From Verrucomicrobiota bacterium (GTDB lineage Bacteria > Verrucomicrobiota > Verrucomicrobiia > Opitutales > UBA953), in assembly GCA_003569205.1 (NCBI GenBank), contig BGOK01000003.1, positions 124,001-188,000 of the forward strand: a stretch of 64,000 nucleotides of DNA. The letters are read 5' to 3'. Shown piece after piece: positions 19,558 to 27,729 of this stretch (positions are counted from its first letter, which is position 1; each line of letters starts with the position of its first letter). A program made the translations under genes and the position numbers. The notes below the pieces were generated by a model. It was not told where the DNA came from. It made no database searches and worked only from the letters and a program-made list of their open reading frames with translations.

Positions 19558-20532
19558 CTATTCTTCGCGACCCAACCAGCCTTCAGAGGAACGCATGCAC
19601 GGACGGATTTCGCCGTTTACGACTGCAATCCCTCCATTCCACTTCGTACAGCCTGTCGTCAGCAAGGCCGCGGGGGCTTCACCAGCCTCGGCCCAGGTAT
19701 CTCGCGTCTTATCGTAGGAAAGAATCTTCTTCGAGAAGCCCGGGTGCTTCGCACCTTCGACTTTGCCAGCCAAGGTGCCGTCGTCTCCGCCGAGGAGGAG
19801 CGCTTGCTCGCCGACAAAGGGGCAGGGCGATGGGGCGGCGGCGATTGGACGAGGTAGTGGCGCGAGGCGGCGCCATTCCTTGCCTAGCGTGAAGGCGTGG
19901 CAATCGGTCAGGTACTCGCGCTCGGCGCCTTTCGCTCCAGCGGTTAAGGCCACGCCGCCGAAGAGGAAGAACGTGTCCTTGGTGCCAGCGGCTTGCGCGA
20001 GCATACGGCCCGAGCCCGCCCAGAGTGGGAGCTCTTTCCAGCCGCCGGTCAGGTTCGCGAGGTCGATGGCATAAGCCGTCGAAGACGCCGCGGTCGCATC
20101 CGGACGCTCGGTTCCGCCGGCGACGATGACTTTGCTGCCGACTAGGGCGCCGGCCGCATAAGCGAGCGGGCGGGGGAGGAAGGGGAACGGACGGACCTTG
20201 AGTTCGCCCTCTTCGATGCTGAGGACGTAGCAATCTTGATAGTGACGTTCAGCGTTAGCGCCGCCGATGGTCAGCAAGCCTTGGCGAATGGAAATGCCGA
20301 CGCCATAGCCGATGGGGCGCGGTAACTTCCCGGCCTCGGTCCACTTACGGTTACGTGGGCCAATCGTGTAGACGGTATCATGCCAGACCTTGGCACCGCC
20401 TTCCCACGCCGGCTTGGTCGGAAAATTGGAGCCGCCGGCCATGAGCAGGAGGTCGCCCGACGTGCCAAGGAAGGCACCGCCAACGCCCGGGGCGTTGGGA
20501 GATTCAGGAATTCGGGACCAGCGCATTGGCAT
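19558..20532 (-). CDS. Cyclically permuted mutarotase, NanM-like kelch protein (copy 2)
   Basis: Second kelch mutarotase of the NanM family, first gene of the sialic acid operon. Blade motifs run in the same order as in copy 1: LLLMAGGSNFPT, LLTIGGANAE, KVIVAGGTERPD, TFFLFGGVALT and ALLLGGDDGTLAG, ending in IAVVNGEIRP. The two copies clearly share a family but differ widely in sequence, so this is not a recent duplication. Unlike copy 1, no convincing signal peptide is seen: ATG 20532 starts right before the first blade, and extending to 20595 adds LGWLISGQGARGCLP without a clear cleavage site. If both assignments hold, copy 1 is periplasmic and copy 2 cytoplasmic. A 52-base gap separates them. 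Confidence 0.8.
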   Translation of the reverse strand: MPMRWSRIPESPNAPGVGGAFLGTSGDLLLMAGGSNFPTKPAWEGGAKVWHDTVYTIGPRNRKWTEAGKLPRPIGYGVGISIRQGLLTIGGANAERHYQDCYVLSIEEGELKVRPFPFLPRPLAYAAGALVGSKVIVAGGTERPDATAASSTAYAIDLANLTGGWKELPLWAGSGRMLAQAAGTKDTFFLFGGVALTAGAKGAEREYLTDCHAFTLGKEWRRLAPLPRPIAAAPSPCPFVGEQALLLGGDDGTLAGKVEGAKHPGFSKKILSYDKTRDTWAEAGEAPAALLTTGCTKWNGGIAVVNGEIRPCMRSSEGWLGREE

Positions 20533-20717
20533 CACAACATAAGGAAGACAGCCCCTCGCCCCCTGTCCAGAGATTAGCCAACCGAGTCTCATCATTTACT
20601 CAGATAACCCTAGGGTTTTTGGTCGTTAAGACCCTTTCGAATGGGGCGCCGAATCCCCTGATGGGTTTTGTTTGACACCCTTGCCCGATTATTGCCTTCA
20701 TTCAGGTCCTTTCGCAC

Positions 20718-20792
<75 letters not shown>

Positions 20793-20891
20793 GAAAGGGA
20801 CTTTTTCGCAAGCCGACCCTCCCCGGGACGGCTTAGCTGGCTTCACCTTCTCCTTGACCACGGGGGCGGTTGCGGGAGGATGCAAGTCACT

Positions 20892-21011
20892 ATGGGCCAG
20901 CAAACCAACAAAGTTATCAAGCGTCGTCGTCTCCGTGCTTACCTCGAGCGCAAGAAGGAGCGGATCAAGGCCGCCCGCGCCGCCGCCAGCAAGAAGAAGT
21001 CGAAGAAGTGA
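20892..21011 (+). CDS. Small highly basic protein, 39 aa
   Basis: An ATG frame of 39 residues beginning MGQQTNKVIKRRRLRAYLER and ending in a Lys-rich tail (SKKKSKK). About half the residues are Lys or Arg, and the middle could form a basic helix. I recall similar tiny basic proteins with an N-terminal MGQ-NKVIKRRR motif in other PVC genomes, annotated as hypothetical, but cannot check this here. Its TGA overlaps the GTG of the following lipoprotein gene (GTGA), a sign of translational coupling. Ribosome or RNA association is a guess from charge alone. The conserved-looking motif and the coupling make it a real gene rather than a chance frame. Confidence 0.7.
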   Translation: MGQQTNKVIKRRRLRAYLERKKERIKAARAAASKKKSKK

Positions 21012-21523
21012 AGCGCTTCGGTGGCATGGCCTGTTGGCAGGCCGCGCTCATCGCGCTGGCCCTGACCGCCTGCGACTCCCCGCCGCCTTCCGCCGTCGTT
21101 TTACCGGGAGTGGCCTATGTCCACCCGAAGCGACGCTCGGAAGCCGACGTGGCACGTGCCTCGGAGGCGTTCTACGCCAAGGAGACACATGGTCAGGATG
21201 TGGTTTTTCGCTCCGTTGAAACCGAGCGGGCGGGCTATTATTTTTACACGAAGTTCGCTTTCGAGCCGCCCGCCGACGCCCGCTTGGTCTTGGAAGTAGT
21301 CCGCACCGAGGCCACGGCGCCCGAACGTTATGTCTTCTCGACGAAGGTTCGTCCGCAGTTTCCGGTCGGTGAATATGTCATCGGCCTGACGGGTAAGGAC
21401 GCGGGTAGCCCGAAGTGGGTGCCGATCGCTTGGCGCCTTTCCGTCGTCGACGCCCAAGGTAAAGTCTTAGCTGCAACGCATAGTTTCCTCTGGGGTTCGC
21501 CCACGGATCTCGGCCAGAAGTAA
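21008..21523 (+). CDS. Predicted lipoprotein of unknown function
   Basis: The product starts with a lipoprotein signal peptide, hydrophobic stretch AALIALALTAC with lipobox LTAC, so it should be lipid-anchored. The mature part (about 145 aa) is rich in beta-prone segments (YVFSTKVRPQFPVGEYVIGL, AWRLSVVDAQGKVLAATHSF) and may be an immunoglobulin-like or CARDB-like sandwich; no named family is recognised. GTG 21008 overlaps the stop of the small basic gene; ATG 21026 is an alternative that still keeps the lipobox. A frame extension to 20870 exists but overlaps the small gene out of frame and looks unreal. The next gene starts 3 bases after the stop. Confidence 0.72.
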   Translation: MKRFGGMACWQAALIALALTACDSPPPSAVVLPGVAYVHPKRRSEADVARASEAFYAKETHGQDVVFRSVETERAGYYFYTKFAFEPPADARLVLEVVRTEATAPERYVFSTKVRPQFPVGEYVIGLTGKDAGSPKWVPIAWRLSVVDAQGKVLAATHSFLWGSPTDLGQK

Positions 21524-21526
21524 GCG

Positions 21527-22468
21527 ATGAAGGCTGTGGCTTGGACCGCTTGGCGCCCTTTACGGCTCGCGGACCCAGTGCCGGCGCAGACTTTACGCGA
21601 GCAGCTGGATGGCGGCCAGGCGTTTCGCTGGAATACCGCTGAAGACGGTGTGTGGACGGGCGTCTTTGGACGCACCGTCGCCGGGGTTCGCGCCGGCTCG
21701 AATGGCCTCGAGTGGCGCGGGGTCGTCGGGGTGTCGACCACCGAGGCCGCCTTGCAGTCCTATTTAGACGCAGCGGGCGGGCAGGCCGGGCTCGTGGAGA
21801 CTTTGCCTTGGCGCTCCGATGCGGTGTTACGTGCCGCCATCGCGGCGAATCCTGGTTTACGTATCTTGCGCCAAGATCCGCATGAGGCCCTCATCGGCTT
21901 TCTTTGTAGTTCCAATAAACGTATCCTGCAGATTCGTCAGATGGTCGCACAGTTGGCGACGACCCTCGGTGAACCGTTGGGCGGCGGTTTGCATGCCTTG
22001 CCGACGTGGGCGCAGCTGGCGGCCGCGACGGACAGTCAACTGAAGGCCTGCGCGCTCGGTTACCGCGCGGCCTTTTTGCGTGGCACGGCCCAGCGTTTAC
22101 AGTCTCGCCCCCATTGGGCCGAGGAATTCCAGGCTTTAACGACGGCGGATTTATTATCCGAGCTCCAGGGTTTACCGGGAGTCGGACCGAAGGTCGCCGC
22201 CTGCGTAGCACTGTTTGGCTTTGGACGGCTGGAAAGTTTCCCGGTCGATACTTGGGTCGTGCAGGCCTTGGCCGGTGCGTATGGTTTCCATGGCTGGGCG
22301 CCCGCGCGGTTAGAGGAGTTTGGGCGCGCGCATTTCGGCCCAGCGGCGGGCCTCGCCCAGCAATACCTTTTCGCCGCCGCTCGCGCTGGCCGCTTGCTGC
22401 AGCCTTTTGCGCTACCAGCTGAAGTGGTTAAGCCACGCCCCAAGTCGCGCGGACGAGCTCGGCGGTGA
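21527..22468 (+). CDS. 8-oxoguanine DNA glycosylase (OGG1-like)
   Basis: Bifunctional base-excision repair glycosylase/AP lyase of the HhH-GPD superfamily, removing 8-oxoguanine. The N-terminal domain has GGQAFRW, as in OGG1 (GQSFRW). The hairpin-helix-hairpin plus catalytic segment reads LPGVGPKVAACVALFGFG, where Lys is the Schiff-base residue (human Lys249), followed by FPVDTWV with the catalytic Asp (human VDVHMW, Asp268). DPHEALIGFLCSSN matches the OGG1 DPxExLxSFICSSNNN block. The length is 313 aa with a basic tail (KPRPKSRGRARR). Its last 41 bases overlap the end of the convergent ABC ATPase gene, an unusually long convergent overlap. Confidence 0.9.
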   Translation: MKAVAWTAWRPLRLADPVPAQTLREQLDGGQAFRWNTAEDGVWTGVFGRTVAGVRAGSNGLEWRGVVGVSTTEAALQSYLDAAGGQAGLVETLPWRSDAVLRAAIAANPGLRILRQDPHEALIGFLCSSNKRILQIRQMVAQLATTLGEPLGGGLHALPTWAQLAAATDSQLKACALGYRAAFLRGTAQRLQSRPHWAEEFQALTTADLLSELQGLPGVGPKVAACVALFGFGRLESFPVDTWVVQALAGAYGFHGWAPARLEEFGRAHFGPAAGLAQQYLFAAARAGRLLQPFALPAEVVKPRPKSRGRARR

Positions 22469-23123
22469 GTGCAGTGCTGGGTGGGCCGGCCGAGACGAGG
22501 CGGCCTTCACTGAGCACCAGGACCCGCTCACAAGTCCGGGCCCAAGCGAGGTCGTGGGTGCAAACGAGCACCGCTGCACCGGCTTGGGCGCTGGCGCGGA
22601 TGGCGCGCCCAACGAGCTCCGCGCGACAGAGGTCCAACGCAGTCGTCGGTTCATCGAGGAGCAAGACTTTACCATAGGCGTCGCCGAGGGCGCTGAAGGT
22701 TAGACTCAGGTGGGCCAACTTACGTTCACCGCCGGAAAGTTCGGAAAGTTTACGAGCCGTCAGTTCGTGCAGTCCGAAGCGCTCTTGCCAGTGGCGAAAC
22801 TCGGCCGCCGAAGACGCGAGCGTGCCGAGCTCTGCGAGGGTATAGTCCCAGGCCGACGTTGGGTGCTGTGGGGCGTAGGCGCGTAGGCGCACGAGCTTTT
22901 CAGGTGCGGTCTGCCGAGGGTCGACCCCGCCGAGGGTCAGGTCCCCGGTGGCTTCTGGTAGCAGGCCCGCGCAAGCGCGCAGCAACGTTGTCTTGCCGGC
23001 CCCATTGGCCCCAACGACGGCGACGACTTCCCCGGCGGAGACCGTGAGGGCAACGCCATCGAGTACGGTGCGCCCGGCTAAATCCACCGAGAGGCGGAGG
23101 GATGCAAGGAGGACTTCACTCAT
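22428..23123 (-). CDS. ABC transporter ATP-binding protein (FecE/BtuD-type)
   Basis: Cytoplasmic ATPase of a class II importer for iron chelates, haem or cobalamin. Motifs are Walker A VGANGAGKTTLLRACAGLLP, signature LSGGERKLAHLSL and Walker B VLLLDEPTTALD, with the H-loop in VLVCTHDLAW. I chose ATG 23123, which starts EVLLASLRLSVD and overlaps the permease stop by eight bases; an ATG at 23147 is in frame but lies deeper in the permease gene. No periplasmic binding protein or TonB receptor is beside it, so the substrate is open. Confidence 0.85.
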   Translation of the reverse strand: MSEVLLASLRLSVDLAGRTVLDGVALTVSAGEVVAVVGANGAGKTTLLRACAGLLPEATGDLTLGGVDPRQTAPEKLVRLRAYAPQHPTSAWDYTLAELGTLASSAAEFRHWQERFGLHELTARKLSELSGGERKLAHLSLTFSALGDAYGKVLLLDEPTTALDLCRAELVGRAIRASAQAGAAVLVCTHDLAWARTCERVLVLSEGRLVSAGPPSTALTAELVRATWGVA

Positions 23124-24066
23124 GGCGGCGGGAGGCGATCCAGACAAACGCCGGAGCCCCGAGGAGGGCCGTCATCGCGGCGGCGGAGATGGGCGTCTGC
23201 GGCCACAGCGAACGGCCTAAGGTATCCGCTAAGAGGAGAAGGCCGGCCCCGAGTAAACCGGCGAGCGGCAGCATGGCCCGATGGCGTGGTCCCACCAGCG
23301 CCCGTGCGAGGTGCGGTGCGAGTAAACCGATGAAGGCTACTTGTCCGACGAGGCAAATGGCCGCCGCTGCCGCGAGGGCGGTGAGGAGGACGCCTTGCCG
23401 ACGGGTCTGCGCGACATCGGTACCAAGGCAGAAGGCCATGTCTTCGCCCAAGGCGAGCCGGTCGAGGCCCGATGCTTGGGTCAGCAATAAGAGCGCAGCC
23501 AGTATGCAACCGAGGATCGGTAGCCAGGCTAGTTCAAGCGTGGCGGTGCCTAACCAATCCCCCGCGGCACCATTGACTAAGATATCGCGCGTTTCCGGAA
23601 AGCGGGCGGCAATCAGTAACGTGCCCGCTGCCGTAAAGGCGTTCAGTCCTAGTCCCGTGAGCAAAAGTTTCGTGGTCGACCGACCGCGGCCGAGCCAAAC
23701 TAAAATGGCGGAGGTCGCCAAGGCTCCGCCAAAGGCGGCGGCGGGGAGGGCCCAGCGATGATTCCACGTGAACTCGGTGGCTCCCGCCAAGAGGAGCGCG
23801 ATACCAAGGAGTGCCCCGCCGAAGACGCCCGTCAGTCCCGGATCCGCCAAGGGATTACGGAAGACGCCCTGTTGGTTAGCCCCGCCCAGTCCAAGGGCCA
23901 GTCCCGCGGCGAGGGCGGCCAGTACGCGCGGTAGGCGAAGCATGAACAGTTCGCCGTTGGTGCCCCAGCCGAAGCCAGCGCTGCCACAGGCAAGCGCCGC
24001 TAAGGCTAGTAAGGCCAAGAGCAGCGCCGCGAGGACGATGGTGCCGACGTGACCCTTCATGGTCAC
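23116..24066 (-). CDS. FecCD-family ABC permease
   Basis: Ten-helix permease subunit of iron-siderophore/cobalamin/haem importers. The family hallmark is NPLADPGLTGVFGGALLG (usual NPLADPxLLGVSSGA), with RLPRVLAALAAGLALGLGG before it and GQVAFIGLLAPHLAR late, the coupling helix region (usual GxIxFVGLxxPHxxR). At 316 aa from GTG 24066 it is normal in size; ATG 24060 is equally possible. The GTG overlaps the stop of the AsmA-like gene (GTGA). It works with the ATPase gene that follows. Confidence 0.86.
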   Translation of the reverse strand: MTMKGHVGTIVLAALLLALLALAALACGSAGFGWGTNGELFMLRLPRVLAALAAGLALGLGGANQQGVFRNPLADPGLTGVFGGALLGIALLLAGATEFTWNHRWALPAAAFGGALATSAILVWLGRGRSTTKLLLTGLGLNAFTAAGTLLIAARFPETRDILVNGAAGDWLGTATLELAWLPILGCILAALLLLTQASGLDRLALGEDMAFCLGTDVAQTRRQGVLLTALAAAAAICLVGQVAFIGLLAPHLARALVGPRHRAMLPLAGLLGAGLLLLADTLGRSLWPQTPISAAAMTALLGAPAFVWIASRRHE

Positions 24067-27000
24067 TTGCCGAATAAGGAATCGAACGGGTTCCGCGGTT
24101 TCGGCGTCGCGTTATTGTTCGGCGGCGTCGTCCGGTCGGGCTGTACGGTATTCTGATCTTGGTAGCTGGCACCGGAACGGATGTTATTCACGGCCGTCTG
24201 GAGCCGCTCGACGAGGTCGTTCTGTAGGTTATTCAACGACCCGCTAAATTTTACGCCGGGTCCTTTGGTTGAGCCATCTGGCACCGGGATGCCATCGGCA
24301 AAGCCGAGCAGGGCGAAGTATTGAGCGTAATCCCCTTTACCGCGCATATCGGCCTGTAGGCTTAAGGGCCAATCCGAGAAAGTCAGTTGGGACCGGGCGC
24401 CGATTTCCCCGATGGCGCTCAGCATTAGGTCAGGGTTGGAAACTTGGGCCTTGGTGATCTTGATGGTGCCGTCGGGCATACGCTGAGCGAGGAACTCGGC
24501 GTTATCATATTGGAAGTTCGCGAGGGACTTCTGCAATTTCCCCATCGCCGAGATGGCGGCCCCAATCTTGGCAACCTTTTCGCCTTGCTGCTGATTCTTG
24601 GTGAGTACTCCCGCGAGGATGGCGAGTCCACCGACCACTTCCGCGGCGTCCCCCGCCTTCTCGGCGGTGAGGGACATGGCGCTATCCTTGCCACCGAAGG
24701 CTTGAATCCGCCCGCCCTTCGAGGTGAGACCGGCATACATATTCATCTTCGCCACCAAGGCGTCGAGGTTGCCAGAGACGCCTTCCGCGGTAGCCCACGC
24801 ATCGGCCTTACCGTCGACGAATTCGCGCAACGAGGGGAACGCGGCGGCCACGGAGCCAAAGTCAAATTGGGTTAACGTGAGCTTAGACGTCAGCGTATAT
24901 GGGCCGCCCGTGGTCGTGGTTTGGAAGGATAGTTTACCGCCCCCGCCCAAGGTGCCTTCGGCGATCTTACCCTGAATCTTTGAGAGTGTGACCTGTTCCT
25001 CCATGACGTCCACCTGGAGCGAAACGTTCTGCGCGACGATACCCTTGGCGTAGGCTTTCCCGATGCGCACTTGGGCTTGGCCAAACTGATTATGCCAGAG
25101 CGGGCTAGCATCCTTAGCGGTGTTCGGCTTGACCGGTTTATCGGTCGGCTCTGCTTCCGCCTTGGACAGCACGGCGAGGAGGTCGTCGCCCGCGACGTTG
25201 GGGAATTCCGCCAGGACTTTCCATTCGGTGCGTTCACCGTGCTTGGTCTGCTTAATGAGCAACTGGCCTTCGGAGACGCCGTCGGCTTCGATGCGGATGC
25301 GGCCGGAAACTTCGAGCCCTTGCGCGTTCGGGGTGTAGGTCCCGCTCAATGTGGCGGCTTTGACTTTGCCTTCACGGTCCTTGAACGCGAGTTCCTTGAG
25401 GTTGAGCGTGGCCTTGATTTCGCCAGTGGGCGCCATCGTCGCCGCCGCCGCGTAGCTGCCGGTCGCGATGACGTTGAGGGCCTCGGCAAAGGGCTGTTCA
25501 GCCATCGCACCTAGATTTCCCTGTAAGCGCATCGTGGTGGGGGCCTCACCCATGCCCCAAGAAAGGTCGCCCGTTGCTAAGATGCGGCCTTTATTCGCGA
25601 GCTTCGCTTGGGTGAACGCTAACACGCTGGCCTTGTCGCCGAAGCTGAGGTCCAGGTCCGCCGTGAGGTCACAGTGACTCACCCAGAGTTTATCGCGCCA
25701 GCTCACGCTCGTGTCGACGAACGCCACGGAGGCGCCTTCGGTACGGATGAAGAGGCCGCTGGATTTGAAGCCCACGACGAGGTCCGCGCGGTCTAGGTTA
25801 CCGGAGAGCTTCAGCCCAGGCACCAATGCTGCGAGCGATTCCAGTGGCAACTTCGCCGCGCTTGCTTCCACGAGGACGCCCACCGGCTTCTCGCCGGAGA
25901 AGGGGAAGGGTTGCCGCAGTTTTAGGCTGAGGAGGTTCTCGCCGCCGCGCGTGATGCGCGCTTCGAGGGTGTTCAGGGCCGGGCCTTTGCCGGCTTCCGC
26001 ACCGAGCGCCGTCTTCGCGAAGACGCGGATACCGGCTAACTTATCTTTGGGCAGGTCTTCCCAGCCCGGCTGCTCAGCGAGTTCGGCGATACCGACTTGG
26101 GCATTCGCCGTCACGGACCAAGCGCCATCCTTGCCTGGGCGCACGACCGCATCGCCGGAGGCGATTTGACCGGCGGCGGAGCTGAGCGAAAACGGGGCGA
26201 TGAAAATGGCGCCGCCTTCGGAGCGTAGTGGGAGTTGCGCATCCACTTCCTTGAGCAGGACCTTCCCCGCGCGCTCGAGTGTCAGGCCCGCGAACGCGTG
26301 CGTCTTAATCGTCGTGATAGTCGGTTCGCCTTTAACGAGCGCCAGTTCGGCTTCGCCCGTCCAGCGTCCAGTGGTGGCGGTCAGTTCAGCCATCGCCAAG
26401 AACGGCGTGAGCGAGACGAGGTTGGCGTCGCGGGCCGTCAAGGTGAGGGCGGCCTCCTCGGGGAGCTTGCCGCTGGCGAGGTGTAAGGGCTTGGCGAGGA
26501 TTAAGGAGATTCCATTGCCCGAGACATCGAGTTGCTCGACGTCGAGGCCTTCGGCCGCATTGCGGGCCTGTGCTTTAATCGTCCACGAGGAAGTCGTGTT
26601 GCGCGGGATCGTTTTAGAGAATTTCGAGAGGTCAGTCCAAGTCGCCTTCACGTCTGTTTGGACGGCCCAGGTGCCGGCCAGCGGAGCCGTCTGTGCTTTG
26701 ATGAGGCCGGCGACTTGGCAGTCGGGGAGGCTGGAGCTAAGAATGCCGAAGCGCGTTGGATCCAGGTCAAGGGTCGCCTCTAAGCTAAGCGTGCCTTGGT
26801 CGGCGGTGCCAGTGAACTTGAGTGCTGGCCGGCGGGTGGCATCGAGCACTTGACCGGACAGCGCCAAGGGCTTGAGCGGCTCGCGTTGACCACGCAACTC
26901 CAAGCCCATGGCACCAGCGGCCAGCGGGCTATCATCTTTGGCGATGACATTGAGTTCGAACGATTTCACATCTTCGGTCAGATTTTTGATATCGAGCCCG

Positions 27001-27629
27001 GCCTGACCAAGCGCACGTTGGAGCTGCCCCTTGAAGATGATTTCGGCGCGCGGGCGCGTGATGGTCGTCCCGATCTTAAAACCTGGCCATACCACGCCGG
27101 CCCGGAGTGCGATGGCTCCAGCGGAGTCGATGCCTTCACCTGCGGCGCTAAAGCGGATCTCTTGTCCGTCCACCAAGGTCACGCGTCCGTTCGCGGAGTA
27201 CGGCCCGACTTTGAAGCCCGGCAGTTTCGGGGTAGCGGTGGGCGCTGGAACTAGCGGGGTGCCGGTGGGTTCGGCGGGGGCGGGCACGCGCGTCGAAAGG
27301 TCGAGGTCGAAGCCGCGGATGGCGATTTTCTCGACCGTGTAGGTGCCGAAGACTGAAGCCCAGACGTCGGCTTTGCCGGTGGCGCTCGCGAGTTTGACTT
27401 TGGTCCCGTCGGTGAGGGTTAAGTCGACGCCTAGGACTTCGAAGGTGCCATCGAGGGCGGCGGAGACTTTACCGATGCCCCCTTTGATTTTCGCATCGGC
27501 CAAGGCGGCGGCGACGCGTTTGCCGAGGGGGTCGGGTTTTAATTCAGAATCAATCCAGAGGACGGCACCACCCAGAAGGACGACGACGACACCGAGGGTC
27601 CAAAGACTAATACGAAGGGCACGGGGCAT
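24063..27629 (-). CDS. AsmA-like/TamB-like very large envelope protein
   Basis: A protein of about 1,188 residues with one N-terminal transmembrane helix (ISLWTLGVVVVLLGGAVLWI) and a long, mostly beta-strand periplasmic region, the architecture of AsmA/TamB/YhdP proteins that bridge inner and outer membranes and help move phospholipid or assemble outer-membrane proteins. Repeated strand patterns such as AALDGTFEVLGVDLTLTDGT and the C-terminal FDSLFGK after a Pro/Asn linker are visible. I chose ATG 27629; an upstream ATG at 27698 adds an implausible prefix and overlaps the terminator region. The AsmA assignment rests on architecture and the C-terminal AsmA-like texture (GGRIQAFGGKDSAMSLTAEK), not on a short motif. 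It is translationally coupled to a FecCD permease. Confidence 0.75.
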   Translation of the reverse strand: MPRALRISLWTLGVVVVLLGGAVLWIDSELKPDPLGKRVAAALADAKIKGGIGKVSAALDGTFEVLGVDLTLTDGTKVKLASATGKADVWASVFGTYTVEKIAIRGFDLDLSTRVPAPAEPTGTPLVPAPTATPKLPGFKVGPYSANGRVTLVDGQEIRFSAAGEGIDSAGAIALRAGVVWPGFKIGTTITRPRAEIIFKGQLQRALGQAGLDIKNLTEDVKSFELNVIAKDDSPLAAGAMGLELRGQREPLKPLALSGQVLDATRRPALKFTGTADQGTLSLEATLDLDPTRFGILSSSLPDCQVAGLIKAQTAPLAGTWAVQTDVKATWTDLSKFSKTIPRNTTSSWTIKAQARNAAEGLDVEQLDVSGNGISLILAKPLHLASGKLPEEAALTLTARDANLVSLTPFLAMAELTATTGRWTGEAELALVKGEPTITTIKTHAFAGLTLERAGKVLLKEVDAQLPLRSEGGAIFIAPFSLSSAAGQIASGDAVVRPGKDGAWSVTANAQVGIAELAEQPGWEDLPKDKLAGIRVFAKTALGAEAGKGPALNTLEARITRGGENLLSLKLRQPFPFSGEKPVGVLVEASAAKLPLESLAALVPGLKLSGNLDRADLVVGFKSSGLFIRTEGASVAFVDTSVSWRDKLWVSHCDLTADLDLSFGDKASVLAFTQAKLANKGRILATGDLSWGMGEAPTTMRLQGNLGAMAEQPFAEALNVIATGSYAAAATMAPTGEIKATLNLKELAFKDREGKVKAATLSGTYTPNAQGLEVSGRIRIEADGVSEGQLLIKQTKHGERTEWKVLAEFPNVAGDDLLAVLSKAEAEPTDKPVKPNTAKDASPLWHNQFGQAQVRIGKAYAKGIVAQNVSLQVDVMEEQVTLSKIQGKIAEGTLGGGGKLSFQTTTTGGPYTLTSKLTLTQFDFGSVAAAFPSLREFVDGKADAWATAEGVSGNLDALVAKMNMYAGLTSKGGRIQAFGGKDSAMSLTAEKAGDAAEVVGGLAILAGVLTKNQQQGEKVAKIGAAISAMGKLQKSLANFQYDNAEFLAQRMPDGTIKITKAQVSNPDLMLSAIGEIGARSQLTFSDWPLSLQADMRGKGDYAQYFALLGFADGIPVPDGSTKGPGVKFSGSLNNLQNDLVERLQTAVNNIRSGASYQDQNTVQPDRTTPPNNNATPKPRNPFDSLFGK

Positions 27630-27670
27630 GGGACGATGCCTCCAGATTGGGCGGCTTCGGCAACCGGGCA

Positions 27671-27705
27671 ACAAAAAGCCCGGTGGAATTACTCCCACCG
27701 GGCTT
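27671..27705 (-). terminator. Rho-independent terminator of the vWA gene
   Basis: An 11-bp perfect stem, AAGCCCGGTGG/CCACCGGGCTT (27676-27686 and 27695-27705), has a run of A on its low-coordinate side, which is a T tract when read on the minus strand. It lies 25 bases beyond the vWA stop codon. Confidence 0.9.
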
Positions 27706-27729
27706 GGCGACTGAGTCTAGGCGGGCCCT

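Noticed and set aside
20672-20700. Promoter for tRNA-Asn
   Set aside because: A consensus TTGACA is present but no acceptable -10 lies at the right distance, so no separate feature is claimed.
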